NCBI RefSeq assembly: GCF_030397575.1
Contig: NZ_JAPNXS010000005.1
Span: 1 to 64,000, forward strand
DNA: 64,000 nucleotides
Source: Psychromonas sp. 14N.309.X.WAT.B.A12
GTDB lineage: Bacteria; Pseudomonadota; Gammaproteobacteria; Enterobacterales; Psychromonadaceae
Direction: 5' to 3'
Each line of letters starts with the position of its first letter. Position 1 is the first letter of the stretch. The notes below the pieces were generated by a model, which was not told where the DNA came from, searched no databases, and saw only the letters and a list, made by a program, of their open reading frames with translations. A program made the translations under genes and the position numbers. Shown here in pieces: positions 9,343 through 19,188 of the stretch.

Positions 9343-10035
9343 ATGACTAATATACCTAACAATATCGTAGCTGTTGAACAAAAAATAGCCCAAGCTAGTA
9401 TAAAAGCACAACGCCAAGACAAAGTGCGGTTATTAGCAGTAAGTAAAACCAAGCCGGTTTCCTCAATTAAACAAGCTTTCTTACAGGGTTTATCTCACTT
9501 TGGAGAAAACTATGTACAGGAAAGCGTAGAAAAAATTCAACAAATAAAAACAGATCCCTCTTTTGATAAACCGATTCACTGGTATTTTATTGGTCCATTA
9601 CAGTCCAATAAAACACGACCAGTCGCCGAGCATTTTGATTGGGTGCAAAGTGTTGACCGTTTAAAAATAGCACAACGCTTAAGTCAACAACGCCCAGATG
9701 ATATGCCGGACCTTAATATTTGCTTACAAGTTAATATTAGCGGAGAACAGAGCAAATCGGGTACTACTTTATCGCAAGTATTAGAATTAGCTGCACAAGT
9801 TCAAGATCTTCCGCGCATAAAACTTCGTGGTATCATGGCGATTCCGCAAAAAAGTGACGACCCAAAAATAGTCGAGCAACAATTTTTAGCATTGCATGAG
9901 ATTTACCAAACCTTGAAACAGCAATATAAAGATATTGATACGCTGTCGATGGGAATGAGTGGTGATTTAGAAAGTGCAATTAAATGCGGCAGCACCATGG
10001 TACGCATTGGTACCGACATTTTTGGCGCACGATAA
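9343..10035 (+). CDS. yggS: PLP homeostasis protein, YggS family
   Basis: A 230-residue fold-III PLP-binding protein without known catalytic activity that buffers pyridoxal phosphate and affects amino acid and keto-acid pools. The PLP lysine lies in LLAVSKTKP (about 29-37). FGENYVQE, WHFIGPLQSNK-like (YFIGPLQSNK), the MAIP motif and GMSGDLESAI...GSTMVRIGTDIFG are family hallmarks. The Shine-Dalgarno sequence is weak, but the N-terminus aligns with E. coli YggS. It is the first gene of a run with proC and yggT. Confidence 0.96.
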   Translation: MTNIPNNIVAVEQKIAQASIKAQRQDKVRLLAVSKTKPVSSIKQAFLQGLSHFGENYVQESVEKIQQIKTDPSFDKPIHWYFIGPLQSNKTRPVAEHFDWVQSVDRLKIAQRLSQQRPDDMPDLNICLQVNISGEQSKSGTTLSQVLELAAQVQDLPRIKLRGIMAIPQKSDDPKIVEQQFLALHEIYQTLKQQYKDIDTLSMGMSGDLESAIKCGSTMVRIGTDIFGAR

Positions 10036-10059
10036 ACGTTAATAGAAAGGAAAAACATA

Positions 10060-10884
10060 ATGCAAGATAAGAAAATCACCTTTATTGGTGCAGGCAACAT
10101 GGCTGGCAGTATCATTAATGGTTTAGTAAAAGGTGGCTACCCTGCCAACTTGATTTGCGCATCAGCACCCAGTTTAACCAATACTCAAAAACTAGCGGAC
10201 GACCTTGCAATTACAGCAAGCCAAGACAACAACCAATCAGCATCTTGGGCGGATGTGATTGTGTTAGGTGTTAAACCACAAATGATGGCCGATGTATGCC
10301 AATCATTAGTTGATGGTGGCGTTGATTTTACTAATAAATTAGTTATTTCAATCGCAGCCGGTGTGTCAGTGACACGTTTCCAATCAGTGTTAGGAGAGAG
10401 CACCGCTGTTATCCGTACTATGCCAAACACCCCTTCTTTATTACAAAAAGGCATGACAGGTCTATTTGCATCTCAACAAGTCTCTGCACAAGATAAAGAC
10501 TTTGCTAGCGAATTAATGAGCGCCGTGGGTGAAATTGTGTGGGTCGAAGATGAAGCCCAAATTAATGGTGTGATTGCAGCAGCAGGTTCAGCGCCCGCTT
10601 ACTTTTTCCTATTCATGGAGTCAATGCAAAAGAAAGCAATGGAAATGGGTTTCAGTAAAGAAGATGCACGTTTACTAGTCCAGCAATCAGCCATTGGTAG
10701 TGCAGAAATGGTAAAACAAAATGCTCACTTAGACCTTGAAACTTTACGTAATAACGTTATATCTAAGGGAGGTACAACTGCTGAAGCTATTCGTACCTTT
10801 AACGAACTCGACTTACCAGAAATCGTAGGTAAAGCGATGCAAGCGGCATCAGATCGTGGTGCAGAAATGGAAAAACTATTTTAA
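10060..10884 (+). CDS. proC: pyrroline-5-carboxylate reductase
   Basis: Catalyses the last step of proline synthesis, the NAD(P)H-dependent reduction of pyrroline-5-carboxylate. The 274-residue protein has the dinucleotide-binding FIGAGNMAGSI near 6-16, VLGVKPQMM near 66, RTMPNTPSLL near 117 and a C-terminal helical dimerisation domain with SKGGTTAEAIRTF. AAGGAAAAACATA places the ribosome site before the ATG. It lies 24 bases after yggS and 37 before yggT, a likely operon. Confidence 0.98.
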   Translation: MQDKKITFIGAGNMAGSIINGLVKGGYPANLICASAPSLTNTQKLADDLAITASQDNNQSASWADVIVLGVKPQMMADVCQSLVDGGVDFTNKLVISIAAGVSVTRFQSVLGESTAVIRTMPNTPSLLQKGMTGLFASQQVSAQDKDFASELMSAVGEIVWVEDEAQINGVIAAAGSAPAYFFLFMESMQKKAMEMGFSKEDARLLVQQSAIGSAEMVKQNAHLDLETLRNNVISKGGTTAEAIRTFNELDLPEIVGKAMQAASDRGAEMEKLF

Positions 10885-10921
10885 CCCATTGCAATAAACA
10901 TTCTATAAAAGGTAGAAATAA

Positions 10922-11467
10922 ATGAATGCAGTTAACTTTTTAATCGATACCGTATTTGATCTGTATCTAATGGTTGTTTTACTACGCGTATGGTTACAAT
11001 TGGCTAGAGCTGATTTTTATAATCCGTTTAGCCAATTCATCGTAAAAGCAACGCAACCTGTTGTTGCTCCTCTACGTCGTATTATTCCGCCTATTGGAGG
11101 GTTAGATACCGCCACGGTGTTATTTGCATTTGTTGTTGCAGTTGCAAAGATCTTAGTGCTCAGTGCTGTGCTTAATTACGGTATTAACGTACCTATTGTC
11201 TTAGCTTCTGGATTATTTATCTTAGTAACGGCTATCTTTAAGATGCTTTTCTGGGTGTTAGTTATCCGCGCAATCTTAAGTTGGGTTAGTCAAGGTCAAC
11301 ATCCAGTTGAAGCCGTAATGATTCAACTAACGGAGCCGCTACTTCGACCTATTCGTCGTATCATTCCTCCATTAGGCGGTTTTGATTTATCGATGTTAGT
11401 TGTATTACTAGGCTTACAATTTGTAGAAAAACTAGTCACAGATCTACTAGCACAAATACTTGGTTAA
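10922..11467 (+). CDS. yggT: YggT-family inner-membrane protein
   Basis: An integral membrane protein of 181 residues with two repeats of the YGGT domain. Each repeat carries hydrophobic helices followed by a P-L-R-R/I-R-R-I-I-P-P-I/L-G-G motif (near 51-64 and 141-154). The molecular role is unresolved; osmotic stress and K+-related phenotypes are reported for some homologues. It closes the yggS-proC-yggT cluster. yggU, which often follows yggT, is absent before rdgB. Confidence 0.92.
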   Translation: MNAVNFLIDTVFDLYLMVVLLRVWLQLARADFYNPFSQFIVKATQPVVAPLRRIIPPIGGLDTATVLFAFVVAVAKILVLSAVLNYGINVPIVLASGLFILVTAIFKMLFWVLVIRAILSWVSQGQHPVEAVMIQLTEPLLRPIRRIIPPLGGFDLSMLVVLLGLQFVEKLVTDLLAQILG

Positions 11468-11493
11468 TCACCTCTGAATCCCCATATTCAAGC

Positions 11494-11520
11494 AGTATGG
11501 CGAAATATCCTCGCCATACT
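11494..11520 (+). terminator. Hairpin after yggT
   Basis: AGTATGGCGA and TCGCCATACT form a 10-bp stem with a 7-base loop. The downstream sequence is pyrimidine-rich (TACCTCCTCTTC) without a true T run, so termination strength is uncertain. Confidence 0.5.
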
Positions 11521-11633
11521 TACCTCCTCTTCATAACTTTCCTTCACCTCAGCTAACAAAACAGTATAATTACCTAACCAACACTAAAAAAATCAAATAC
11601 GCTTCACTTTCAACATCAATGTTAGGAATAAAA

Positions 11634-12248
11634 ATGAAACAGAAATGGGTACTGGCAACAGGCAATCAAGGCAAAGTAAAAGAGATGAGCGAATTACTCA
11701 ATAGCTTTTCAATTGAGGTATTGCCTCAAAGCCAATTTAATGTGCCAGATGTACCAGAAACCGGTACGACTTTTGTTGAGAATGCGATCATTAAGGCACG
11801 TCACGCGTCTAAATTGACTGGCCTACCAGCTATTGCTGATGACTCTGGTTTAGAAGTAGATTTTTTAAATGGCCAACCAGGCATTTACTCTGCTCGTTAC
11901 TCAGGTGAAGCTGCGACAGACAGAGAGAACATCGACAAATTACTATCGAAATTAGTCGGTATTAACCCAGAACAACGTAAAGCACGTTTTCAATGTGTAC
12001 TGGTTTATATGCGTCATGAACTAGACCCGACACCAATTATTTGCCAAGGTACTTGGGAAGGTAGCATTACAGAAGAGGTATTCGGGGAACAAGGTTTTGG
12101 TTATGACCCAATATTTTGGGTTGAAAGTGAACAATCAACCTCAGCTCAGCTGACTAAACAGCGTAAAAGTGAATTAAGTCATCGTGGTAAAGCGTTAACT
12201 CAATTAGTGAGTTTATTAAAAGAACAATTATCAGCTAACGTGTCATAA
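11634..12248 (+). CDS. rdgB: dITP/XTP pyrophosphatase (RdgB/HAM1 family)
   Basis: House-cleaning enzyme that hydrolyses dITP, XTP and related non-canonical purine triphosphates to monophosphates, keeping them out of DNA and RNA. The 204-residue protein starts KWVLATGNQGKVKEM, the substrate-binding SxNxxK-like loop. It contains ADDSGLEVDFLNGQPGIYSARYSG near 68-91 and GFGYDPIFW near 150, with SHRGKAL at the C-terminus. AGGA seven bases upstream selects the ATG at 11634 over the one at 11619. It precedes hemW as in E. coli. Confidence 0.97.
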   Translation: MKQKWVLATGNQGKVKEMSELLNSFSIEVLPQSQFNVPDVPETGTTFVENAIIKARHASKLTGLPAIADDSGLEVDFLNGQPGIYSARYSGEAATDRENIDKLLSKLVGINPEQRKARFQCVLVYMRHELDPTPIICQGTWEGSITEEVFGEQGFGYDPIFWVESEQSTSAQLTKQRKSELSHRGKALTQLVSLLKEQLSANVS

Positions 12249-12354
12249 CGATTACATTAAATATATTATCTAAATTTTTCGCTGAAAAAACAGTTCAATT
12301 CAAGGCGAAAATTGACGTAAATAAAATAGATAAGCTATTTATTGTGATTGGTAT
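12249..12354. repeat. MITE-like palindromic repeat, copy 1 (short)
   Basis: This shares the core TTCAAGGCG and the end TGTGATTGGTAT with copies at 22727-22886 and 42699-42869. Its two ends are imperfect inverted repeats (ATTACATTAAATA... against ATACCAATCACAATAA). At about 106 bp it is shorter than the other copies, missing part of the centre. It fills most of the rdgB-hemW gap and begins just after the rdgB stop. Confidence 0.7.
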
Positions 12355-12383
12355 GAACTCAGCTTTCACCATACAAGTATTTT

Positions 12384-12408
12384 AAAGCGACTTTTATAGT
12401 CGCTTTTT
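12384..12408 (+). terminator. Hairpin terminator between rdgB and hemW
   Basis: AAAGCGACT and AGTCGCTTT form a 9-bp stem, with the second arm ending in a run of five T. It would end rdgB transcription, yet it sits only 16 bases before the hemW ATG, leaving no room for a hemW promoter downstream of it. Confidence 0.7.
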
Positions 12409-12423
12409 AGATTGGAAAAATTA

Positions 12424-13566
12424 ATGTTACAACTTCCCCCACTCAGTTTATATGTTCATATCCCTTGGTGTATTGAAAAATGCCCCTATTGTGATTTTAA
12501 TTCTCACAAACTAAAAGGAGAGATACCTGAGCAAGAATACTTAAATGCATTAATTGATGACTTAAAACAAGATTTACGTTTTGTGCAAGGACGCCGTCTA
12601 TTTAGCATTTTTATTGGTGGCGGAACACCAAGCTTAATTTCAGCATCGGGTATTAAATCGCTATTGGATAATATCCAAACGTTAATTCCATTTAACGATA
12701 ATATTGAGATCACCCTAGAAGCTAATCCAGGTGCTATTGAAAACCAAAAAATTGCAGACTTCAAAAGCGCAGGTATTAATCGCTTTTCATTTGGTGTACA
12801 AAGCTTTCAACAAGAAAAACTCACCAAGCTTGGTCGAATTCATGGGGTCGATGAAGCTAAAACAGCGGCAAAGCAAGCCCACCATGTAGGAATGAAAACC
12901 TTCAATCTCGACTTAATGCATGGTTTGCCAAACCAAAGTTTAGAAGATGCAATGAGTGACTTAAATACAGCGATCGAGCTTAATCCAACTCATCTATCTT
13001 GGTATCAATTAACCATTGAACCAAACACTCAATACTTTTCTCATCCACCTAAATTACCCGATGATGAAACACTTTGGAGTATTCAAGAAGCCGGTCTGAA
13101 ATTATTAGCAGAGCATGGCTATCAACAATATGAGATATCTGGTTATAGTCGACCAGGCTGGCAGTGTCAGCACAATTTAAATTATTGGCGTTTCGGTGAT
13201 TATCTAGGTATTGGCTGTGGAGCTCACGGCAAGCTGTCATTACCACTTGAAAACAAAATAGTGCGAACCACTAAAATAAAACATCCAAAGGGCTATTTGG
13301 ATCCCTCTCGGGCTTACATGGACGACTGCATTAACGTTAACAAAGAAGATTTAGTATTCGAATATATGATGAATCGTCTGCGATTAATGGAAACCTTCTG
13401 TTTTTCTGAGTTTGAAGATTACACAGGATTACCCCGTGCAGCGTTAAATCCAGCACTCCAACAAGCAGAAAAAAAGGGATTATTAAAAGTGCAGTCTGAA
13501 ACCTGCCAAGTAACAGAATTAGGCCATCGTTATTTAAATGAATTATTAACCATGTTTATGGATTAA
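12424..13566 (+). CDS. hemW: heme chaperone HemW (radical SAM)
   Basis: A HemN-like radical SAM protein that binds heme and passes it to target proteins; it is not the coproporphyrinogen oxidase. The 380-residue protein has the [4Fe-4S] motif CIEKCPYC near 16-23, GGGTPSL near 63, a conserved FGVQSF element and the C-terminal HemN domain. HemW lacks the N-terminal extension typical of true HemN, as here. The ATG at 12424, preceded by GGAAAAATTA, is preferred to the in-frame TTG at 12412. Synteny with rdgB matches E. coli yggW. Confidence 0.95.
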   Translation: MLQLPPLSLYVHIPWCIEKCPYCDFNSHKLKGEIPEQEYLNALIDDLKQDLRFVQGRRLFSIFIGGGTPSLISASGIKSLLDNIQTLIPFNDNIEITLEANPGAIENQKIADFKSAGINRFSFGVQSFQQEKLTKLGRIHGVDEAKTAAKQAHHVGMKTFNLDLMHGLPNQSLEDAMSDLNTAIELNPTHLSWYQLTIEPNTQYFSHPPKLPDDETLWSIQEAGLKLLAEHGYQQYEISGYSRPGWQCQHNLNYWRFGDYLGIGCGAHGKLSLPLENKIVRTTKIKHPKGYLDPSRAYMDDCINVNKEDLVFEYMMNRLRLMETFCFSEFEDYTGLPRAALNPALQQAEKKGLLKVQSETCQVTELGHRYLNELLTMFMD

Positions 13567-13583
13567 CTAACGGATATTTGAAT

Positions 13584-14336
13584 ATGCAAACAAACAATAA
13601 CTCTAACAGCATTAAAAAAGCAGAATTCCTCGGCGGGGCAAAAGCAGCTGTGCCTTTGATCGTGGGGGGAATTCCTTTTGGTATTTTATTTGGCACCCTC
13701 GCTCCAAGCAGTGGCTTATCAGTTTGGGCAACCATGGCGATGTCATTAATTGTATTTGCCGGGTCAGCGCAGTTTATTGTGTTAGCACTGATTGCAGTGC
13801 AAGCTCCTTTAGAAGTTATCCTATTAACCACTTTTGTAGTGAACTTACGCCACTTATTATATGCGACAGCCTTAGTGCCTCATATTAGCCATTTGTCACT
13901 TCCATTGCGTAGCTTATTGGCCTTTGGTTTAACCGATGAAACCTTTGCAAATATGAGCCAACGCTATCAACCTAACTCACCATTAGGTGATGATCACCAG
14001 TTTGCCCACTTCTTCTATCTTGGCTCTATGTTTAGTTTTTATGTCAGCTGGTCATCTGCCACGGCAATAGGATTAATATTAGGCAATGTTATCCCAGATA
14101 TGACCAGTTGGGGGTTAGAATTTGCTATGTCTGTCACCTTTATTGGTATGGTTATTCCATACCTCAACACAAAAGCGATGTTCAGTGCCATGCTAAGTGC
14201 TGCTATTGCTTCTTTATACTTTGCTCATTTACCTAATAAATTAGGCTTAATTGTGAGTGCATTAATTGGGGTTGCTATTGGCTTAACTGTTGTACATTTT
14301 CAAAAAGCATCTATTCCGCAGGAGAAGCAAATATGA
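13584..14336 (+). CDS. azlC: branched-chain amino acid exporter large subunit
   Basis: AzlC/YgaZ family inner-membrane protein that works with AzlD to export valine and related amino acids. It has 250 residues and about six or seven hydrophobic segments. GGAKAAVPLIVGGIPFGILFG near 18-38 and FAGSAQFIVLALIA near 60-73 are family signatures, and NLRHLLYA near 88-95 is strongly conserved. The ATG at 13584 is preferred to the TTG two codons upstream. It overlaps azlD by four bases (ATGA). Confidence 0.93.
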   Translation: MQTNNNSNSIKKAEFLGGAKAAVPLIVGGIPFGILFGTLAPSSGLSVWATMAMSLIVFAGSAQFIVLALIAVQAPLEVILLTTFVVNLRHLLYATALVPHISHLSLPLRSLLAFGLTDETFANMSQRYQPNSPLGDDHQFAHFFYLGSMFSFYVSWSSATAIGLILGNVIPDMTSWGLEFAMSVTFIGMVIPYLNTKAMFSAMLSAAIASLYFAHLPNKLGLIVSALIGVAIGLTVVHFQKASIPQEKQI

Positions 14337-14650
14337 ATGAAGTTTGGTTAATTGTAGGTATGTTTGTGATCACTTTCGGGATTCGATTTATTATGTTCGC
14401 ATTTGCAGGCAAAATCACCTTTCCAATCTGGATGCAACAATCCTTAAAATTTGTGCCACCAGCGGTATTAACAGCCATTATTGTTCCAGCAGTAGTGATG
14501 CCTACGGGTGAGATCGACTTCAGTTGGCACAATGTCTATCTACTCGCCGCAATATTTAGTGTTGTGATTAGTGTGGTCACTAAAAGCCTACTTAAAACTA
14601 TCTTCTTTGGTATGTTGCTATTTCTATTACTGAAATTTTTGATGGGCTAA
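14333..14650 (+). CDS. azlD: branched-chain amino acid exporter small subunit
   Basis: AzlD/YgaH-type four-helix membrane protein of 105 residues, partner of AzlC. The conserved start MNEVWLIVGMFVITFGIR and the KFVPPAVLTAIIVPA segment near 41-55 identify it. It is translationally coupled to azlC by an ATGA overlap. A bidirectional terminator separates it from recA on the other strand. Confidence 0.92.
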   Translation: MNEVWLIVGMFVITFGIRFIMFAFAGKITFPIWMQQSLKFVPPAVLTAIIVPAVVMPTGEIDFSWHNVYLLAAIFSVVISVVTKSLLKTIFFGMLLFLLLKFLMG

Positions 14651-14673
14651 TATCAACTATATTAAACACCAAC

Positions 14674-14707
14674 AAAAAAGCCGATGTGGTTTAAACATCG
14701 GCTTTTT
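14674..14707. terminator. Bidirectional terminator between azlD and recA
   Basis: AAAAAGCCGATGT and ACATCGGCTTTTT form the stem with an A run on one side and a T run on the other, so it works in both directions. Confidence 0.9.
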
Positions 14708-14741
14708 CATTTAAGGCTAACGGGTAGCTTGAGTTAATAGC

Positions 14742-15791
14742 TTACTCTGGTGCTGGGCCGTCTTGCTCTTGAGTTTCTGGTGTTAATACTGGTTTAGCCA
14801 GTAAAATCTCACGTAACTTGCCATTTAGCTCTTCAGCTACCGCTGGGTTTTCCTGTAAGAATTTACAAGCATTAGTCTTACCTTGACCAATTTTGCTACC
14901 GTTGTAAGCGTACCAAGAACCTGATTTTTCAACTAACTCTTGCTTAACACCTAGGTCGATTAATTCACCCAAGTTGTTAATACCTTGACCGTACAAGATT
15001 TGGAATTCAGCTTGTTTAAATGGCGGTGATACTTTGTTTTTAACCACTTTAACACGTGTTTCATTACCGGTAATTTCATCACCATTTTTAACAGCACCAA
15101 TACGACGAATATCTAAACGAACTGACGCATAGAATTTAAGTGCATTACCACCTGTAGTGGTTTCAGGGTTACCAAACATAACGCCAATTTTCATACGGAT
15201 TTGGTTAATAAAGATAACCATCGTATTAGTTTGTTTAATGTTACCAGTTAATTTACGTAATGCTTGCGACATTAGACGAGCTTGAAGTCCCATGTGAGAA
15301 TCACCCATGTCTCCTTCAATTTCAGCTTTTGGTGTTAACGCCGCAACCGAATCGACAATCACCACGCCAACAGCGCCCGAACGTACTAACATGTCACAGA
15401 TTTCTAACGCTTGCTCACCGGTATCTGGTTGAGAGATTAATAGGTCATCAACATTTACGCCTAATTTTCTTGCATAAGATGGGTCAAGTGCGTGCTCAGC
15501 ATCGATAAATGCACAGGTTTTGCCTTGCTTTTGCGCTTCAGCAATTACTTGTAATGTTAATGTCGTTTTACCTGAGCTCTCTGGACCGTAAATTTCAACA
15601 ACACGGCCGTAAGGTAAACCGCCTATGCCTAAAGCAACATCTAGACCTAATGAGCCAGTTGACACTGATTCAACTTCCATCATGGCTGCTGCACCGTCTC
15701 CAAGACGCATGATTGAACCTTTACCAAATTGCTTTTCAATTTGGCCTAACGCCGCCGCTAATGCTTTATCTTTATTTGCGTCTTGACTCAT
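14742..15791 (-). CDS. recA: recombinase RecA
   Basis: Central recombinase that forms ATP-dependent filaments on single-stranded DNA for strand exchange and triggers LexA autocleavage. The protein is 349 residues, the usual length. Walker A is GPESSGKT (69-76), with IDAEHALDP, the L1 loop [10 protein letters not shown] and the L2 loop [20 protein letters not shown]. The ATG at 15791 has GGAGAG four bases upstream; the frame opening at 15845 is an artefact. Two SOS-box-like sites lie 27-62 bases upstream. recX, often found downstream, is not present. Confidence 0.99.
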   Translation of the reverse strand: MSQDANKDKALAAALGQIEKQFGKGSIMRLGDGAAAMMEVESVSTGSLGLDVALGIGGLPYGRVVEIYGPESSGKTTLTLQVIAEAQKQGKTCAFIDAEHALDPSYARKLGVNVDDLLISQPDTGEQALEICDMLVRSGAVGVVIVDSVAALTPKAEIEGDMGDSHMGLQARLMSQALRKLTGNIKQTNTMVIFINQIRMKIGVMFGNPETTTGGNALKFYASVRLDIRRIGAVKNGDEITGNETRVKVVKNKVSPPFKQAEFQILYGQGINNLGELIDLGVKQELVEKSGSWYAYNGSKIGQGKTNACKFLQENPAVAEELNGKLREILLAKPVLTPETQEQDGPAPE

Positions 15792-15817
15792 TATTCTCTC
15801 CAGTGATTGGGTTTTTA

Positions 15818-15853
15818 CTGTATATGCAAGCAGTATACTGACCATTTATACAG
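15818..15853 (-). promoter_or_regulatory. Double SOS (LexA) box upstream of recA
   Basis: Two LexA-like sites lie 20 bp apart: CTGTATATGCAAGCAG (15818-15833) and CTGACCATTTATACAG (15838-15853). Each differs by one base from CTGT-N8-ACAG. The perfect half-sites are the outer ones and the imperfect ones face each other. SOS control of recA is established in this class; LexA occupancy here is inferred. Confidence 0.75.
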
Positions 15854-15885
15854 TATCAAGTTTTTTATTCAAAAAAGGGTTATAT

Positions 15886-16392
15886 TTATACTGATCCTAG
15901 CGCATCCGCGTTCTCTATTAAACCTAAGAGTGCTAAACGAATGGCCTGTGTTCTTACTGCACTTCGATCACCAACAAACAGGTAACTCTCAGTTTTATGA
16001 CCGCTATGTGCGTTATACCAAGCAATACATACAGTGCCTACAGGTTTTTCTTCGCTACCTCCATCGGGCCCTGCAATACCACTGATTGCGACAGCGATAT
16101 CTGCATCTGAATTTTTTACTGCGCCAATGGCCATTGCATTAACCACTTCTTTGGAAACTGCGCCAAATTCATTAATTAAATCTGGATCAACACCTAGCAT
16201 CTGGGTTTTGGCACCATTACTATAGGTAATAAAACTACGATCAAACCACAGTGAACTTCCAGAAATTTCAGTAATAGCGTATGCTACACCACCACCGGTA
16301 CAGGATTCAGCGGTTGTCGCTACTAAGCCAGCATTAGTTAATTTTTCACCTAATACTTGCGCTAATTCTTGAACGGTTTTTTCAGTCAGCAT
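15886..16392 (-). CDS. pncC: nicotinamide-nucleotide amidase (CinA C-terminal family)
   Basis: Stand-alone CinA C-terminal-domain enzyme that deamidates NMN to nicotinic acid mononucleotide in pyridine nucleotide recycling. It has 168 residues, with [10 protein letters not shown] carrying the probable nucleophile Ser30, [12 protein letters not shown] near 57 and [13 protein letters not shown] near 99. The ATG has GGCGGAAAA just upstream. It lies 94 bases upstream of recA on the same strand (pncC-recA, as in E. coli) and diverges from mutS with 45 bases between starts. Confidence 0.95.
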   Translation of the reverse strand: MLTEKTVQELAQVLGEKLTNAGLVATTAESCTGGGVAYAITEISGSSLWFDRSFITYSNGAKTQMLGVDPDLINEFGAVSKEVVNAMAIGAVKNSDADIAVAISGIAGPDGGSEEKPVGTVCIAWYNAHSGHKTESYLFVGDRSAVRTQAIRLALLGLIENADALGSV

Positions 16393-16437
16393 AGTTTTCC
16401 GCCTTTTTTAGAAATAGTTATTTTAAGTGTATTCATT

Positions 16438-19038
16438 ATGAAGCCAACAGCGCAAGAATTAAAACAACATACTCCCATGATGCAACAATTTTTAACCTTA
16501 AAAAGTGAGGTACCAGACACCTTACTATTTTATCGTATGGGAGATTTCTACGAATTATTCTTTGACGATGCACGTAAAGCATCACAATTATTAGGCATCT
16601 CTCTTACCCAACGCGGTAAAACCGGTGGTAATGCAATCCCAATGGCCGGTGTTCCTTATCATAGTGTAGAAGGATATTTAGCAAAGCTAATTAACCTAGG
16701 TGAATCCATTGCCATTTGTGAGCAAGTTGGCGACCCTGCCACTAGCAAAGGTCCAGTTGAACGTAAAATTGTACGTATCATTACGCCAGGTACGATCACA
16801 GACGAAGCTTTGCTAGATGATAAACAAGATAACTTACTGTGTTCTGTGTATCAGCAAGGTGATAACTTCGGCATCGCATCTCTTGATATTGGTAGTGGTC
16901 GTTTCATTGTTAATGAATTTACTAAAGCAGAGGCACTACAAGCAGAGATACAACGCTTGAATCCGGCAGAGTTGCTTTATCCAGATAACTTTGAATCAAT
17001 AGAACTGATTGAGCATCTACCTACGATTCGTCGACGTCCAGAGTGGGAGTTTGAATTTGGTACCTGTAAGAACTTATTAACGCAACAATTGGGCACACAG
17101 GATTTAGTAGGTTTTGGCATTGAACAATCACACTTTGCAATTTGTGCCGCTGGTGCCGTATTACAATATTTAAAAGATACCCAACGTACCGCCTTAACGC
17201 ATATTCAATCGGTGACACTAGAGCAAAGTACTGACACCGTTATTTTGGATGCGGCGACGCGTCGTAACTTAGAGCTTACCTTTAACCTCTCGGGCGGAAC
17301 CGATAACACCTTAGCACAAGTACTTGATACTACTGTTACCCCTATGGGTAGCCGTTTATTAAAACGTTGGATCCACCAACCAGTACGTAATCTAACTGTC
17401 CTTAATTATCGTCAAACCATGATCCAAACATTAATGGATTTTGATTTAACTGATGCCTTATCAATTCCACTAAAACAAATTGGTGATATTGAACGTGTCA
17501 TTGCACGATTAGCATTACGCTCTGCGCGTCCACGCGACTTAACCCGTTTGCGTTGTGCTTTTTCTTTATTACCTGAGTTACAACACCTTATTGCAGAATT
17601 ACCCAAAGAGTTGGTTACAACATTAAGTGAAGAGATGGGAAATTATCCTGAATTACTCAACTTATTAGAAACAGCAGTCATCGATAATCCTCCCGTATTA
17701 ATTCGTGACGGAGGAGTCATTAAAGAAGGTTATAACGAAGAACTAGATCATTGGCGTAACTTATCCAAAGGTGCAACGGATTACTTAGAAGCGCTTGAGC
17801 AACGTGAACGTGAAAGCACAGGGATTAGCACCTTAAAAGTGGGCTATAACCGAGTGCACGGTTACTTCATTGAAATTGGTCGTAGCCAATCAGATAAAGT
17901 ACCTGAGCACTATGTGCGTCGCCAAACCCTTAAGGGTGCAGAACGTTACATTATTGCGGAACTAAAAGAGCACGAAGAAAAGGTGCTATCTAGCCAAGGT
18001 AAAGCATTAGCATTAGAGAAGAAGCTTTATGAGCAACTTATCGACCTATTACTACCACACTTAAGAAGCTTACAATTTACCGCAAAAGCCCTAGCTGAGT
18101 TAGATGTGCTTAATACCTTAACTGAACGAGCATTAACCTTGAATTACGTTCGCCCTGTTTTACAGAAAGAAAACGGCATCAATATTCAAGAAGGCCGTCA
18201 CCCAGTAGTGGAGCAAGTGAGTAAAACACCTTTTATTGCCAACCCAGTTAATCTGCATAATGACCGACGTATGTTGATCATTACAGGTCCGAACATGGGC
18301 GGTAAATCAACCTACATGCGCCAAGTTGCTTTAATGGTATTGATGGCACATATTGGTAGCTTTATTCCAGCAGAAAGTGCAACTATTGGCCCTATTGATC
18401 GAATTTTCACGCGTATTGGTGCATCCGATGATTTAGCCAGCGGACGTTCAACCTTTATGGTTGAGATGACTGAAACGGCTAATATTTTGCATAATGCAAC
18501 ACCTAATTCATTAGTATTAATGGATGAGATTGGCCGAGGAACTAGTACTTTTGATGGTTTATCACTTGCCTGGGCTTGTGCAGAGCAACTGGCTGAGAAA
18601 ATTCAAGCTTATACCTTATTTGCAACACATTACTTTGAATTAACTCGATTACCAGAAACTATTCCAGAGTTAGTCAATGTACATCTTGATGCCGTAGAGC
18701 ATGGTGATAGCATCGCCTTTTTGCATGCCTTACAAGAAGGTGCTGCGAATAAGAGTTATGGTTTACAAGTTGCAGCCTTAGCAGGTGTCCCAAAATCAGT
18801 ATTAGATAATGCAAAAACGAAGTTACAGCAATTAGAGGCATCTTCAATACAGGCTCAAGACAGCAATACAAACCAAGCAGTTGAAACGCTAACTACACCG
18901 AGTAATCCTCAAGGTAGTTTAGACTTTACAACTATTGAAGAGCATAAAGCCGTGACGCTATTAGCGAGTTTAGACCCTGATGAATTAACTCCTAAACAAG
19001 CCTTAGCCGCTTTGTATCAACTTAAAGAGCAACTATAA
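16438..19038 (+). CDS. mutS: DNA mismatch repair protein MutS
   Basis: Mismatch-recognition ATPase that recruits MutL. The 866-residue protein has the mismatch-reading Phe-Tyr-Glu in GDFYELF (Phe37, Glu39), connector and lever/clamp domains, and an ATPase domain with Walker [10 protein letters not shown] at about 616 and Walker [16 protein letters not shown]. The C-terminal tail carries the tetramerisation-type [22 protein letters not shown] helix. The ATG at 16438 aligns with E. coli; 23 upstream in-frame codons overlap pncC and lack support. The Shine-Dalgarno sequence is weak. Confidence 0.98.
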   Translation: MKPTAQELKQHTPMMQQFLTLKSEVPDTLLFYRMGDFYELFFDDARKASQLLGISLTQRGKTGGNAIPMAGVPYHSVEGYLAKLINLGESIAICEQVGDPATSKGPVERKIVRIITPGTITDEALLDDKQDNLLCSVYQQGDNFGIASLDIGSGRFIVNEFTKAEALQAEIQRLNPAELLYPDNFESIELIEHLPTIRRRPEWEFEFGTCKNLLTQQLGTQDLVGFGIEQSHFAICAAGAVLQYLKDTQRTALTHIQSVTLEQSTDTVILDAATRRNLELTFNLSGGTDNTLAQVLDTTVTPMGSRLLKRWIHQPVRNLTVLNYRQTMIQTLMDFDLTDALSIPLKQIGDIERVIARLALRSARPRDLTRLRCAFSLLPELQHLIAELPKELVTTLSEEMGNYPELLNLLETAVIDNPPVLIRDGGVIKEGYNEELDHWRNLSKGATDYLEALEQRERESTGISTLKVGYNRVHGYFIEIGRSQSDKVPEHYVRRQTLKGAERYIIAELKEHEEKVLSSQGKALALEKKLYEQLIDLLLPHLRSLQFTAKALAELDVLNTLTERALTLNYVRPVLQKENGINIQEGRHPVVEQVSKTPFIANPVNLHNDRRMLIITGPNMGGKSTYMRQVALMVLMAHIGSFIPAESATIGPIDRIFTRIGASDDLASGRSTFMVEMTETANILHNATPNSLVLMDEIGRGTSTFDGLSLAWACAEQLAEKIQAYTLFATHYFELTRLPETIPELVNVHLDAVEHGDSIAFLHALQEGAANKSYGLQVAALAGVPKSVLDNAKTKLQQLEASSIQAQDSNTNQAVETLTTPSNPQGSLDFTTIEEHKAVTLLASLDPDELTPKQALAALYQLKEQL

Positions 19039-19045
19039 AAATATC

Positions 19046-19085
19046 AATGAGTTTATCTGTGTTCAAACAGATAAACTCATTTTAT
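19046..19085 (+). terminator. Terminator of mutS
   Basis: AATGAGTTTATCTGT and ACAGATAAACTCATT form a perfect 15-bp stem with a 6-base loop, followed by TTTATTC, eight bases after the mutS stop. Confidence 0.85.
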
Positions 19086-19188
19086 TCACTCCCTCATCAC
19101 TGACAACTACTCCCCTACTCTGTTTACTAAACCCATAGATTTACCCGAAAAACTCAATAATCTCATTTAACTCTCAATTCTCGCCAAG

